NCBI RefSeq assembly: GCF_034006445.1
Contig: NZ_JAVESS010000008.1
Span: 33,956 to 97,955 of the forward strand
Direction: 5' to 3'
Source of the DNA: Desulfovibrio sp.
GTDB lineage: Bacteria; Desulfobacterota; Desulfovibrionia; Desulfovibrionales; Desulfovibrionaceae
DNA length: 64,000 bases
A model generated the notes under the pieces. It was given only the letters and a program-made list of their open reading frames with translations, was not told where the DNA came from and searched no databases. Each line of letters begins with the position of its first letter. Within the stretch, counting starts at the first letter, position 1. Made by a program: the position numbers and the translations under genes. This document shows, one piece after another, positions 17,645 through 24,845 of the stretch.

Positions 17645-18769
17645 ATGCGGCATTTTTACAAAACGCTTCTGCTGCTCCTGTTTGTGGCGCTCATGGCAGC
17701 GCCTGCCGGGGCAACGGAACGCAAGACCCTCCGTTACGGCGGCGGCGGACAGGGCACGGTCGTTTTTGACGGCCCCTTGCATGCATCCAAGGGCTTTGTC
17801 TGCAACGACTGCCATGTCTCCATCTTTCCTCCGGCGCAGAAGGCCCACATAACCATGGAAGACCATTTCAAGGGCGTGGCGTGTTTTACCTGCCACAACC
17901 AGGTTGTGGTCTCGCGCGACTGCGGCTTTTGCCACCGCAAGTTTGAACCCGCTCCCCTCTCCACCACCTTCAACATGGCCGACAGCCCCGAAGCCAACGT
18001 GCCTGCCCCTGTGGCCCTCAAAAAGACGCGTCAGGAGCTTCAGTCGCCGCTGACGTATGAGGGCGCATCAACCGTGGGCAGCATGATCATGCCCGAAGCC
18101 GCCAAGCTGTTTACCGCGCACACGGGTGTGCCCTTTGGCGAAATGGGCATAGCTGGCGCGGGTGCCGGGCTCAAGGCCGTGGCCGCGGGCAAGGTGTCCA
18201 TGGGCGGTCTGGCCAGCGCCATTACGGACAAGGAAAAAGCTCAGGTCGTGGCATGGCAGGTCATTGGCTACGACGTCATGGGCGTGTTTGTGCATCCCTC
18301 AAATCCCGTGCGGACACTGAGCATGGAGCAGCTGCGCGCCATCTTCAGCGGCAGGGAAACCAACTGGAAAGCCTTTGGCGGCCCCGACGCCCCCATTGTG
18401 GTGTACAGCGAAGCCCTTGCAGGCGGCCGCGCCACGGTGAAAGCCTTTCAGGATATGGTTCTGCGTGGGGATGCTTACGGCAAGCTGGTGGAACTTGACG
18501 ACGCGGTCGACTGCGTCGCCGATGTGGCCAAAGACCCTGCCGGTATTACGGCCTCTTCATTGTCCTTTGCCATACCCGGCGTGGAAGTGTTGAAAGTCAA
18601 CGGCGCTGCGCCGGAAAAAGCCGCCGTGCAATCCGGCGCATATCCGCTCAAGCGCCCCCTGACGCTCATCACGCTGCAACCAACAGGCAACATTCAGGCT
18701 TTCTTCGACTTCATGCTGTCGCCCGAAGGTCAGGACGTTGTAAGCAAGCACTTTGTGCCGGTGAAGTAA
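17645..18769 (+). CDS. Fusion of a triheme c-type cytochrome with a PstS-like binding domain
   Basis: A 374-residue periplasmic protein. A signal peptide (about 1-24, ending APAGA) is followed by a small cytochrome with three heme sites CNDCH, CFTCH and CGFCH. Extra histidines (PLHASKG, KAHITMEDHF) fit bis-His ligation, as in cytochrome c7. From about residue 128 to the end it resembles PstS-type binding proteins: EGASTVGSMIMPEAAKLF, GIAGAGAGLKAVAAGKVSMG, NPVRTLSMEQLRAIFSGRETNW and LTLITLQPTGNIQAFFDFMLSPEGQ. No phosphate ABC transporter genes are present. I infer that it binds a substrate or anion and delivers electrons. Start codon is two bases after the previous stop. Confidence 0.82.
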   Translation: MRHFYKTLLLLLFVALMAAPAGATERKTLRYGGGGQGTVVFDGPLHASKGFVCNDCHVSIFPPAQKAHITMEDHFKGVACFTCHNQVVVSRDCGFCHRKFEPAPLSTTFNMADSPEANVPAPVALKKTRQELQSPLTYEGASTVGSMIMPEAAKLFTAHTGVPFGEMGIAGAGAGLKAVAAGKVSMGGLASAITDKEKAQVVAWQVIGYDVMGVFVHPSNPVRTLSMEQLRAIFSGRETNWKAFGGPDAPIVVYSEALAGGRATVKAFQDMVLRGDAYGKLVELDDAVDCVADVAKDPAGITASSLSFAIPGVEVLKVNGAAPEKAAVQSGAYPLKRPLTLITLQPTGNIQAFFDFMLSPEGQDVVSKHFVPVK

Positions 18770-18784
18770 AACAAAGGACAAGCC

Positions 18785-19306
18785 ATGCAACAGTTCAATA
18801 CCATAGTGCGGCATCGTCTTTTGCCAGCCTTGCTGCTGGGGGCGCTGCTGGCGGCTGCGGGGGTGTTTTTTGCAACGCCCCCACACGAGGCGGTCGCGGC
18901 CGAAGCGGCCCCGCCCGTGCCTCAACAGAAGCTTGTGCGCGGTCACTGGTCTGAAAACCCGGAGATCATGCGCAAAAACCACAAAGAGCTGCTTCTCGAC
19001 GGCATGACCCATGCCGCACGCGCCACGACGCGCAAGGAAGACAATACCATAGAGCGCTGCGTCACCTGTCACATCGTGCGTGACGGAGAAAAACCCGTGA
19101 GCGCGGCCGACCCGCGCCACTTCTGCAACCAGTGCCACGTCAAGGCGGGTGTTTCCATCAACTGCTTCACCTGCCACGCGTCCCTGCCCACCACGGACCC
19201 CGCCGTCATGTCGCCCGAAGTGCGCAATGCCGATGTCATAAAGGCGCGCTTGCAGCAATGGCAGAAGTACACGCAGGAACAGGCGGCCAAAGGAGCGGGA
19301 AAATGA
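18785..19306 (+). CDS. DsrJ-like triheme cytochrome c
   Basis: A 173-residue protein with an N-terminal membrane anchor or signal (about 9-35). Three c-heme motifs CVTCH, CNQCH and CFTCH are arranged as in DsrJ of the DsrMKJOP complex, including the PVSAADPRHFCNQCH and SINCFTCHASLP surroundings. It is likely a periplasmic electron carrier between the exported dehydrogenase or cytochrome-PstS protein and the DsrO/DsrP-like subunits. A Shine-Dalgarno AAGGACAAGCC precedes it, and its stop overlaps the next start (ATGA). The name is by similarity; this is not the main dsr operon, because DsrM and DsrK are absent. Confidence 0.85.
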   Translation: MQQFNTIVRHRLLPALLLGALLAAAGVFFATPPHEAVAAEAAPPVPQQKLVRGHWSENPEIMRKNHKELLLDGMTHAARATTRKEDNTIERCVTCHIVRDGEKPVSAADPRHFCNQCHVKAGVSINCFTCHASLPTTDPAVMSPEVRNADVIKARLQQWQKYTQEQAAKGAGK

Positions 19307-20058
19307 GCGCCAATGAAAACAGAAAAACCGCGTGCGCAGGGGAATCCTGCATACAGTCGCGCCGCCGCTTCCTGCTGGGAGCGGGCGCAACCCTGCTTGC
19401 GCCCGGCGTGCTGCTGACGGCGCGTCCCGCCCTTGCGGACGAAGCCGGACGCCAGCGCTGGGGCCTGCTGATTGATACACGCAAATGCGTGGGCGATTGC
19501 ACCGCCTGTGTGGATGCCTGCGCCGCCACAAACGGCCTCACGGACAATGGCCGCCCGGCCACCGACGCCCAGTGGATCCGCAAGGTGCAGGTCACTGATC
19601 CCGGAACCGGACATGTGGCCCATATGCCCATCATGTGCCAGCACTGCGGCAATGCCCAGTGCGTTGAAGTGTGCCCCACCGGGGCCAGCCTCAAACGCGC
19701 GGACGGCATCGTGCTGGTGGACAAGCATTTGTGCATCGGCTGCCGCTACTGCGTTATGGCCTGCCCCTTCAAGGCGCGCGGCTTCACGCATGAAGAGGTG
19801 AAGGAACCGAGCCCGATTTCGCCGCGTGGCAAGGGCTCGGCCGAGGGTTGCAACATGTGCGTGCAACGCATCAGCAAGGGGCAGTTGCCAGCCTGTGTGG
19901 AAGCCTGTGCCCGCAGCGGCCATGAGGCCATTCTCTTTGGTGATCTCAATGACCCCACAAGCCTCATTGCCAAACGGGTGGTCGCTTTTGGCGCTGCCGC
20001 CCTGCGCGCAGACCTGCGCACTGATCCCAGCGTGCGCTATGTGGGGGTGAACTTATGA
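19303..20058 (+). CDS. DsrO-like periplasmic ferredoxin, four [4Fe-4S] clusters
   Basis: A 251-residue Fe-S protein with a Tat signal (SRRRFLLGAGATLLAPGVLL, residues about 19-40). Four cysteine groups follow: CVGDCTACVDAC, CQHCGNAQCVEVCP, CIGCRYCVMACP and CNMCVQR...PACVEAC, the ferredoxin-type pattern of DsrO, HybA and NrfC. It probably transfers electrons between the triheme cytochrome and the membrane protein encoded next. The gene overlaps its neighbours on both sides by ATGA, indicating tight translational coupling. Confidence 0.88.
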   Translation: MSANENRKTACAGESCIQSRRRFLLGAGATLLAPGVLLTARPALADEAGRQRWGLLIDTRKCVGDCTACVDACAATNGLTDNGRPATDAQWIRKVQVTDPGTGHVAHMPIMCQHCGNAQCVEVCPTGASLKRADGIVLVDKHLCIGCRYCVMACPFKARGFTHEEVKEPSPISPRGKGSAEGCNMCVQRISKGQLPACVEACARSGHEAILFGDLNDPTSLIAKRVVAFGAAALRADLRTDPSVRYVGVNL

Positions 20059-21239
20059 AATACGTAACCTACCGTCGCATTCTTTTCTCCCGGCGGGCGC
20101 TCATTGGCCTCGTCATCTGCGCTCTGGCCACGCTGGCGGGCCTTCTGGCCACCTGGCATATTGAAAGCAATGGCCACTACGTCACCGGCATGAGTAATGC
20201 CGTGCCCTGGGGCCTGTCGCTGGCCATGGCCACCTTCTGCATTGTGGCGGCATCCGGCGCACTTAACGTGGCCTCCATCGCCTCTGTGTTCGGCAAACAG
20301 GACTACAAGCCCTTTTCACGGCTTTCCTGCCTGCTTGCCCTGGCCCTGCTTGCCGGAGGGCTTTTTGCGCTTCTCATTGATCTGGGGCGGCCCGACCAGA
20401 TATTCACGGCCCTTACCCACTTCAACTTTACCTCGGTGTTTGCCGTAAACATTCTCATCTATACGGGCTTTTTCATCATTGTCGGCCTGTATGGCATTGT
20501 GATGCTCGCCGCGCCCCAGGGCGGCATTGTCCGTCCTTTCGGCGTGGCAAGCTTTTTGTGGCGGCTCATCATGACCACGGGAACAGGCTCGGTGTTCGGC
20601 GTGCTGGCTGGTCGCGGCGGAATGCACTCCGCCATCATGCCTCCACTGTTCATCGCCCTTTCGCTTTCTCTGGGTCTGGCCGTATTTGTGCTCGTTCTGG
20701 CGGGCCTTGAATACAGCGGGCAGCGCCAGGCCAGGCTTGACGCGGCTTCAGGGCGCATCCGCGGCCTGTTGGCCACCCTCATAGCGGTGTCCTTTTACAT
20801 GGTTCTGGCCCTGAACCTCATCGGCATTGCTTCGCCCGCACAGCGTGGATACGAAGCCTTTGTGCTCTGCACGGGCGGCGTCTATCCCCTGCTGTTCTGG
20901 GGAGGCTATCTGGCGCTGGGAACGGTGCTGCCGCTGATTCTGCTGCTGGCTCCTCCATTCCGGGGCAGCCGCGTCTGCCTGTTGCTGGCGGCTCTTGCCA
21001 CGGCCGTGGGCGGCATGGCCCTCATGTACGTGCTGACCATTGCGCCCCAAGCCTACCCGGCGGACATCTTCCCGGGCATGCTGGTACAGGGCAATCCCCT
21101 GTACACGGGGCCGGCCTCCTATGTGCCCACCATTGGCGAACTGCTGGTGGGCCTGACGGGCTTTGGTCTTGCGGGCCTCATTGTACTTCTTGCCGCAAGG
21201 CTTATCCCCCTGCTTCCCCTGGCGGAGCAGGAAGACTAG
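20055..21239 (+). CDS. NrfD/DsrP-family integral membrane quinone-interacting subunit
   Basis: A 394-residue protein with about ten hydrophobic helices. NrfD-type features include GMSNAVPWGLSLAMATFCIVA, the SGALNVASI segment, LLIDLGRPDQIFTALTHFNF and TGTGSVFGVLAGRGGMHSAIM. Family members exchange electrons between menaquinone and periplasmic Fe-S partners. As the last gene of the operon it completes a DsrJOP-like transmembrane unit. A palindrome AGAGCAATTTCA/TGAAATTGCGCT starts at its stop codon and a terminator follows at 21441-21478. Direction of electron flow (to or from quinone) is inferred, not shown. Confidence 0.88.
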   Translation: MKYVTYRRILFSRRALIGLVICALATLAGLLATWHIESNGHYVTGMSNAVPWGLSLAMATFCIVAASGALNVASIASVFGKQDYKPFSRLSCLLALALLAGGLFALLIDLGRPDQIFTALTHFNFTSVFAVNILIYTGFFIIVGLYGIVMLAAPQGGIVRPFGVASFLWRLIMTTGTGSVFGVLAGRGGMHSAIMPPLFIALSLSLGLAVFVLVLAGLEYSGQRQARLDAASGRIRGLLATLIAVSFYMVLALNLIGIASPAQRGYEAFVLCTGGVYPLLFWGGYLALGTVLPLILLLAPPFRGSRVCLLLAALATAVGGMALMYVLTIAPQAYPADIFPGMLVQGNPLYTGPASYVPTIGELLVGLTGFGLAGLIVLLAARLIPLLPLAEQED

Positions 21240-21440
21240 AGCAATTTCAAAGTGAAATTGCGCTGGGGCATATGCGCTCTCAAGGGTACCCCATGCCCGA
21301 AAGGCAACACCCGTGCAAACATGCTGCGCAAACGCCCTCACAGCGGAACGCCTGTTTGTACGGTGGCCTGAGCGTTTCACCTTGAATATGCCGTAGCTGA
21401 CTCCCTGCTCCCTGCCATTCATGGCAGTTGCCATACAAAA

Positions 21441-21478
21441 CCGGGGCCTGCGTTTTTTGCGCAGGCCCCGGCCTTTAT
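21441..21478. terminator. Strong terminator at the end of the DsrJOP-like operon
   Basis: 12-bp perfect stem CCGGGGCCTGCG/CGCAGGCCCCGG with a T-rich loop and a CCTTTATAT tail. It lies between convergent genes and could serve both. Confidence 0.85.
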
Positions 21479-21525
21479 ATCGAATACCGCAACTATGTTC
21501 TGGCGTGATCTTCGCCAGACAATGT

Positions 21526-22551
21526 TCAGGCATTGGCCCCCTTCATGCCTTCCTGCGGGTACCTCTGGCCATGCACCGCCTGCTCCGTAAACACGGCGTC
21601 CAGCTGCGCACTGTCTTCATGTGGCAGCGCAATATGCGCGGCACGGCAGTTTTCTTCCAGCCGGGCAACGCTGCGTGTGCCGGGAATGACCACAAGGTGC
21701 TGGTAACGGCCAAGAAGCCAGGCCAGCGCAATCTGTGCCGGTGTGCAGCCATGCCTTTCGGCCACGGCCTGCAGGGTGGGCAGCAGTTTCAGGTTGTGGC
21801 GGAGGTTGTCCGCCTGAAAGCGCGGATTGGAGCGCCGAAAATCTCCCGCCTCAAGGGCCTCCGGCGAAGAGTATTTTCCTGTCAGAAATCCCCGGCCCAG
21901 CGGGCTGTAGGCCACAAAACCAATGCCCAGCCTTTGGCATGCGGGAAGGACCTCATGCTCCATTTCGCGCGTCCACAAGGAATATTCGCTCTGCAGTGCC
22001 GCCACGGGATGCACGGCGTGCGCCCTGGCCAGGGTCGCCGCAGAAACCTCGCACAAGCCGATGTGCGCAATCTTGCCCTGCTGCTTCAAGTCAGCGAGCA
22101 CGCCCATGGTATCTGCGATGTCAACATCGGTATTGACCCTGTGCGCGTAGTACAGGTCTATGCGCTCAACGCCAAGACGCTGCAGCGACGCTTCGCAGGC
22201 CTTGCGGATATAGTCCGGCGAGTTGTTGATGCTGCGCTTGTACGAATCGGCGGGATCACGGTCAATGCCGAACTTGGTGGCAATACGGATGCGTCCGCTG
22301 GCATGCTCCTGAGGGTGACGGGCGACAAATTTGGCCATGAGCCGCTCATTGTGCCCACGGCCGTACATGTCGGCAGTATCCAGCATGGTCACGCCCAGCT
22401 CCAGCGCGCGGTCAAGCACCGCCAGGCTGGCTTCGTCATCGGGCGTTTTTCCGTAAAATTCCGACATGCCCATGGCCCCAAAGGAAATGGCTGACGCCGA
22501 AAAACCGTCCCCAAGTTCGCGAATGGGCATTGCTGCGTAGTGTTGTGTCAT
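21526..22551 (-). CDS. Aldo/keto reductase
   Basis: A 341-residue NADPH-dependent oxidoreductase of the AKR superfamily (YajO/AKR11-13-like). It has the catalytic tetrad context: LDTADMYGRGHNE (Asp, Tyr), RIATKFGID (Lys) and LYYAHRVNTDVDI (His). A cofactor-binding C-terminal part follows with ALQSEYSLWTRE, GFVAYSPLGRGFLTGKY and VVIPGTRSVARLEEN. The start at 22551 follows GGGAGGCAGAACAC. It is divergently transcribed from a LysR gene, which probably controls it. Substrate unknown. Confidence 0.92.
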   Translation of the reverse strand: MTQHYAAMPIRELGDGFSASAISFGAMGMSEFYGKTPDDEASLAVLDRALELGVTMLDTADMYGRGHNERLMAKFVARHPQEHASGRIRIATKFGIDRDPADSYKRSINNSPDYIRKACEASLQRLGVERIDLYYAHRVNTDVDIADTMGVLADLKQQGKIAHIGLCEVSAATLARAHAVHPVAALQSEYSLWTREMEHEVLPACQRLGIGFVAYSPLGRGFLTGKYSSPEALEAGDFRRSNPRFQADNLRHNLKLLPTLQAVAERHGCTPAQIALAWLLGRYQHLVVIPGTRSVARLEENCRAAHIALPHEDSAQLDAVFTEQAVHGQRYPQEGMKGANA

Positions 22552-22743
22552 GTGTTCTGCCTCCCTGGCAGTTGGTATTCTTTTGGATTGGGCACGGCGA
22601 GTACGGGTATGCACTCCTGCAAAGTGTGCTCTGCGCCCTTATAACCGCGCGCCCTTTTGAACAGATTGACCTGAAAACCGCCCCTGAAACATAGGCAGCC
22701 CTGAACGCTTTGCATCATACTTGTTTTGTGATACCTTTTAGGT

Positions 22744-23670
22744 ATGACTAAGACCGTTTCAGAATCAACCCTCGACGCCATAGATGTACGGCATTTTTAC
22801 TACTTCTCTGTGGTGGCGGAGGAGAACAGCCTGCGCCGCGCGGCGGAGAGGCTGTTCATGGCGCAACCGCCGTTGAGTCGGCAGATCAAGCAGTTGGAGG
22901 AACGGCTGGGCGTGACGCTTTTTGTCCGCCACAGCAAAGGGCTTACGCTGACAGACGAGGGCGCGCGCGTGCTGGCCATAGTCAGGCCGCTTTTGCAGAT
23001 GAAGGACGCGATATACAGACGCCTGCGGGAGGACATCCACCCCCAGGAGCAGCGCCCGCGCATAGGCTTTACCACGGCCTTTGAACAGGGAGTCTTTGCT
23101 GGCCTGGAGCGGCGCTTGACGGAGTTCTTTGCTGGCGGGCTGCATATTCAGCGAGAAGCCTCCACAAGGCTCGCGCGCGACATGCGCAAAGGCAGGCTCG
23201 ACGCCGCCTTTGTGGCCCTGCCGCTGGACGCGCCCGGCCTGCTGCTGCGGGAACTGCCGTACGCTGAACCCATGCTGGCCGCTTTGCCCACAACCTGGTT
23301 CGCGCCGGGGGATGCGGCGCCAGAGGCGGTGTCGCTGAAAAATTTCAGTCACAGGCCGCTCTTCTGGTTCAGGCGCGAGAGCAATCCGGGATTTTTCGAT
23401 TACGCAAAAACCCGTTTTGCGCGCTTGGGCTTCACGCCGCAATATCTTGAGGAGCCGACGGAACACGACGTGCTGCTGGCCCGTATCGCCGCTGGCGAAG
23501 GCATGGGGCTTCTGCCAGCCTCCTTTGCTGCCATACGCAGGGACGGCGTCGCCTTTGCGCGGCTGGAAGACGGCCATGCCTTCCATCTGCGGCTTGGCCT
23601 TGTTGTGCCGCAGGACAAAGCACCGCTGGCCCAGACGCTGACGGCACTGTCGTCAGCCATGCCCTTGTAG
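22744..23670 (+). CDS. LysR-family transcriptional regulator
   Basis: A 308-residue regulator with an N-terminal winged helix-turn-helix (HFYYFSVVAEENSLRRAAERL, QPPLSRQIKQLEERLGVTLFVRH) and a C-terminal inducer-binding domain starting near RPRIGFTTAFEQG. It is divergent from the aldo/keto reductase gene with about 190 bases between them, the usual arrangement for LysR control of a neighbour. The inducer is not predictable. Confidence 0.93.
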   Translation: MTKTVSESTLDAIDVRHFYYFSVVAEENSLRRAAERLFMAQPPLSRQIKQLEERLGVTLFVRHSKGLTLTDEGARVLAIVRPLLQMKDAIYRRLREDIHPQEQRPRIGFTTAFEQGVFAGLERRLTEFFAGGLHIQREASTRLARDMRKGRLDAAFVALPLDAPGLLLRELPYAEPMLAALPTTWFAPGDAAPEAVSLKNFSHRPLFWFRRESNPGFFDYAKTRFARLGFTPQYLEEPTEHDVLLARIAAGEGMGLLPASFAAIRRDGVAFARLEDGHAFHLRLGLVVPQDKAPLAQTLTALSSAMPL

Positions 23671-24170
23671 GGCAGGCTGCGGCGTCTGGGACGGCCTTGG
23701 GACGGCCTTGGGACGACATTGGGGGCGCCAGCCCCCATGCGCCGAACACAAAACTCTGAGGCAGGCACAGGGCGTCAGTGCCCGGCGAAAGGTGTCATTC
23801 ATCACACTGGGCGCGCGCTAAAATTTTGGTGTAGCAACAGACTGTTTTTGCAGGCTGTTTCGGCAGGCTGTACAACGTGGGGCGTATTAATATTGATAAC
23901 AAATATTGACAAGGCTTTTTTACATACCTATATACTGGGCCTTCGTTGGCCCCTGATCGCGCCCTGAAGCGCTGTCAGGAGAAGCAGCCCGCCGGGATTG
24001 GCCCGTGCGGGCTTTACTTTGCGGTACGGCGGGCAAAATTATGGCCGCAGAAAAAAGCACAACAAAAATTCTGCTGCTAATGGAAATTTTTATTGTCTTA
24101 TAAATAAATTGGTTAGCCAAACAATCGCAGCAGGCGGCGATTGTGAAAAATCATTTCTACTCCCATGAGC
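23671..24170. other. Non-coding region upstream of the grd operon
   Basis: No gene is visible. A tandem GGGACGGCCTT repeat lies right after the LysR gene (23688-23722), then a GGGGGCG...CGCCCCC-type hairpin. A canonical promoter lies at 23906-23934. Downstream of it a GC-rich stem-loop region (about 23986-24036, GCCCGCCG with CGGCGGGC) and a hairpin ACAATCGC/GCGATTGT (24121-24145) suggest a long structured leader or a small RNA. Confidence 0.5.
23906..23934 (+). promoter_or_regulatory. Sigma-70-type promoter upstream of the grd leader
   Basis: TTGACA (23906-23911), a 17-base spacer, TATATA (23929-23934). Both hexamers are close to consensus. It would produce a ~280-base leader before the glycine riboswitch. 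Confidence 0.7.
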
Positions 24171-24197
24171 TTGACACTTTTTTCTCAATAGTACATT
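24171..24197 (+). promoter_or_regulatory. Second promoter just before the glycine riboswitch
   Basis: TTGACA (24171-24176) with TACATT 15 bases downstream (24192-24197). The spacer is shorter than usual, but the location immediately before the riboswitch fits a direct grd promoter. Confidence 0.5.
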
Positions 24198-24208
24198 TTT
24201 GAATCGTG

Positions 24209-24306
24209 GTAAGTGAGCGAGAGAGTCTTCTGCACTGAATGCCAGAGCAGGGGCACCGAAGGGGCAAAGCCGCAAGGCTGAAACTCTCAGGTAAAAGAAT
24301 CGCGCA
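24209..24306 (+). ncRNA. Glycine riboswitch, single aptamer
   Basis: The stretch contains the conserved blocks of the gcvT-type glycine aptamer in order: GCGAGAGAG (P1 5' side), GGGGCACCGAAGGGGCAA (core), GCCGCAAGGC, and GAAACTCTCAGGTAAAAG (core and P1 3' side). It lies 60 bases before grdX, the first gene of the glycine reductase operon. A glycine signal here would match glycine supply to its reductive use. I see only one complete aptamer. Confidence 0.9.
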
Positions 24307-24367
24307 TCTTAGTGCTGCTGAATCCACTTGTGGAGACAGGGCGTGCCATTAAACCGCAGGTACGCTT

Positions 24368-24844
24368 ATGCTTCACGTCCTTATTTCCAACAATCCCCGT
24401 TTTCAGGAGATGGCCCCCAAGGGACTGAGCGTCACGCTCATCACGGGCTGAGCCGCGTCTGTCATTCGCGCGGCGCGCGATCAGATCCACCAGGGTTGGC
24501 GTCTTGCCAATCATCCCTTGTACGGCAACTTTCTGCCCCGGCAGATGCCGTACCGTTCCTTGATCCTGTCATCTTGTGCCCTCCCATCTTCCGAAGCCCC
24601 CGCTCCGGTGGACATCACATCTCTTGAACTCATTGAGCAGGCTCAGGCCCGTTACGACGCCGCTGCCGCCCTTGCGCCCATACGCATGGACAGCAGCGCT
24701 TTACGGGACTGCGCCTTTGTGGACGTGGAGCTTCTGCGCGCAACTATTGAGAGCCTGGGCTGTAGCATCAAAAGCCTTTTGAACCTCAATGGAAGGCATC
24801 CGGCCCCCGCGCCGGGCGTGCTTTCACACCACAAGGAGATGTAA
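24368..24844 (+). CDS. grdX: GrdX family protein with an in-frame UGA codon
   Basis: Reading 24368-24844 straight through one TGA (24449-24451, codon 28) gives 158 residues of good GrdX similarity. MLHVLISNNPRF lies before the TGA; RAARDQIHQGWRLANHPLYG, RQMPYRSLIL and a C-terminal helical part lie after it. The frame is intact, so the TGA is either Sec, a nonsense change or a base error. The aligned residue in the second GrdX-like protein (34027-34407) is Gly, and GGA to TGA is one change. Bases 24452-24474 after the TGA form a GCCGCG/CGCGGC stem with an 11-base loop, a possible bacterial SECIS. GrdX function is unknown; it always accompanies grd genes. It abuts grdE, whose ribosome-binding site overlaps its 3' end. 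Confidence 0.7.
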
Positions 24845-24845
24845 C

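Noticed and set aside
18785..21239. The canonical dsrMKJOP operon
   Set aside because: Only J-, O- and P-like genes are present, preceded by an FMN enzyme and a cytochrome-PstS fusion; DsrM and DsrK are not in the window.
23941..24170. A selenocysteine tRNA (selC) near the grd operon
   Set aside because: The GC-rich hairpins do not make an 8-bp acceptor, long variable arm or TCA anticodon.
24307..24367. Second glycine aptamer
   Set aside because: GGAGACAGGGCG vaguely recalls the core, but the GCCGAAGGGGCAA-type block and closing CTCTCAGG are missing.
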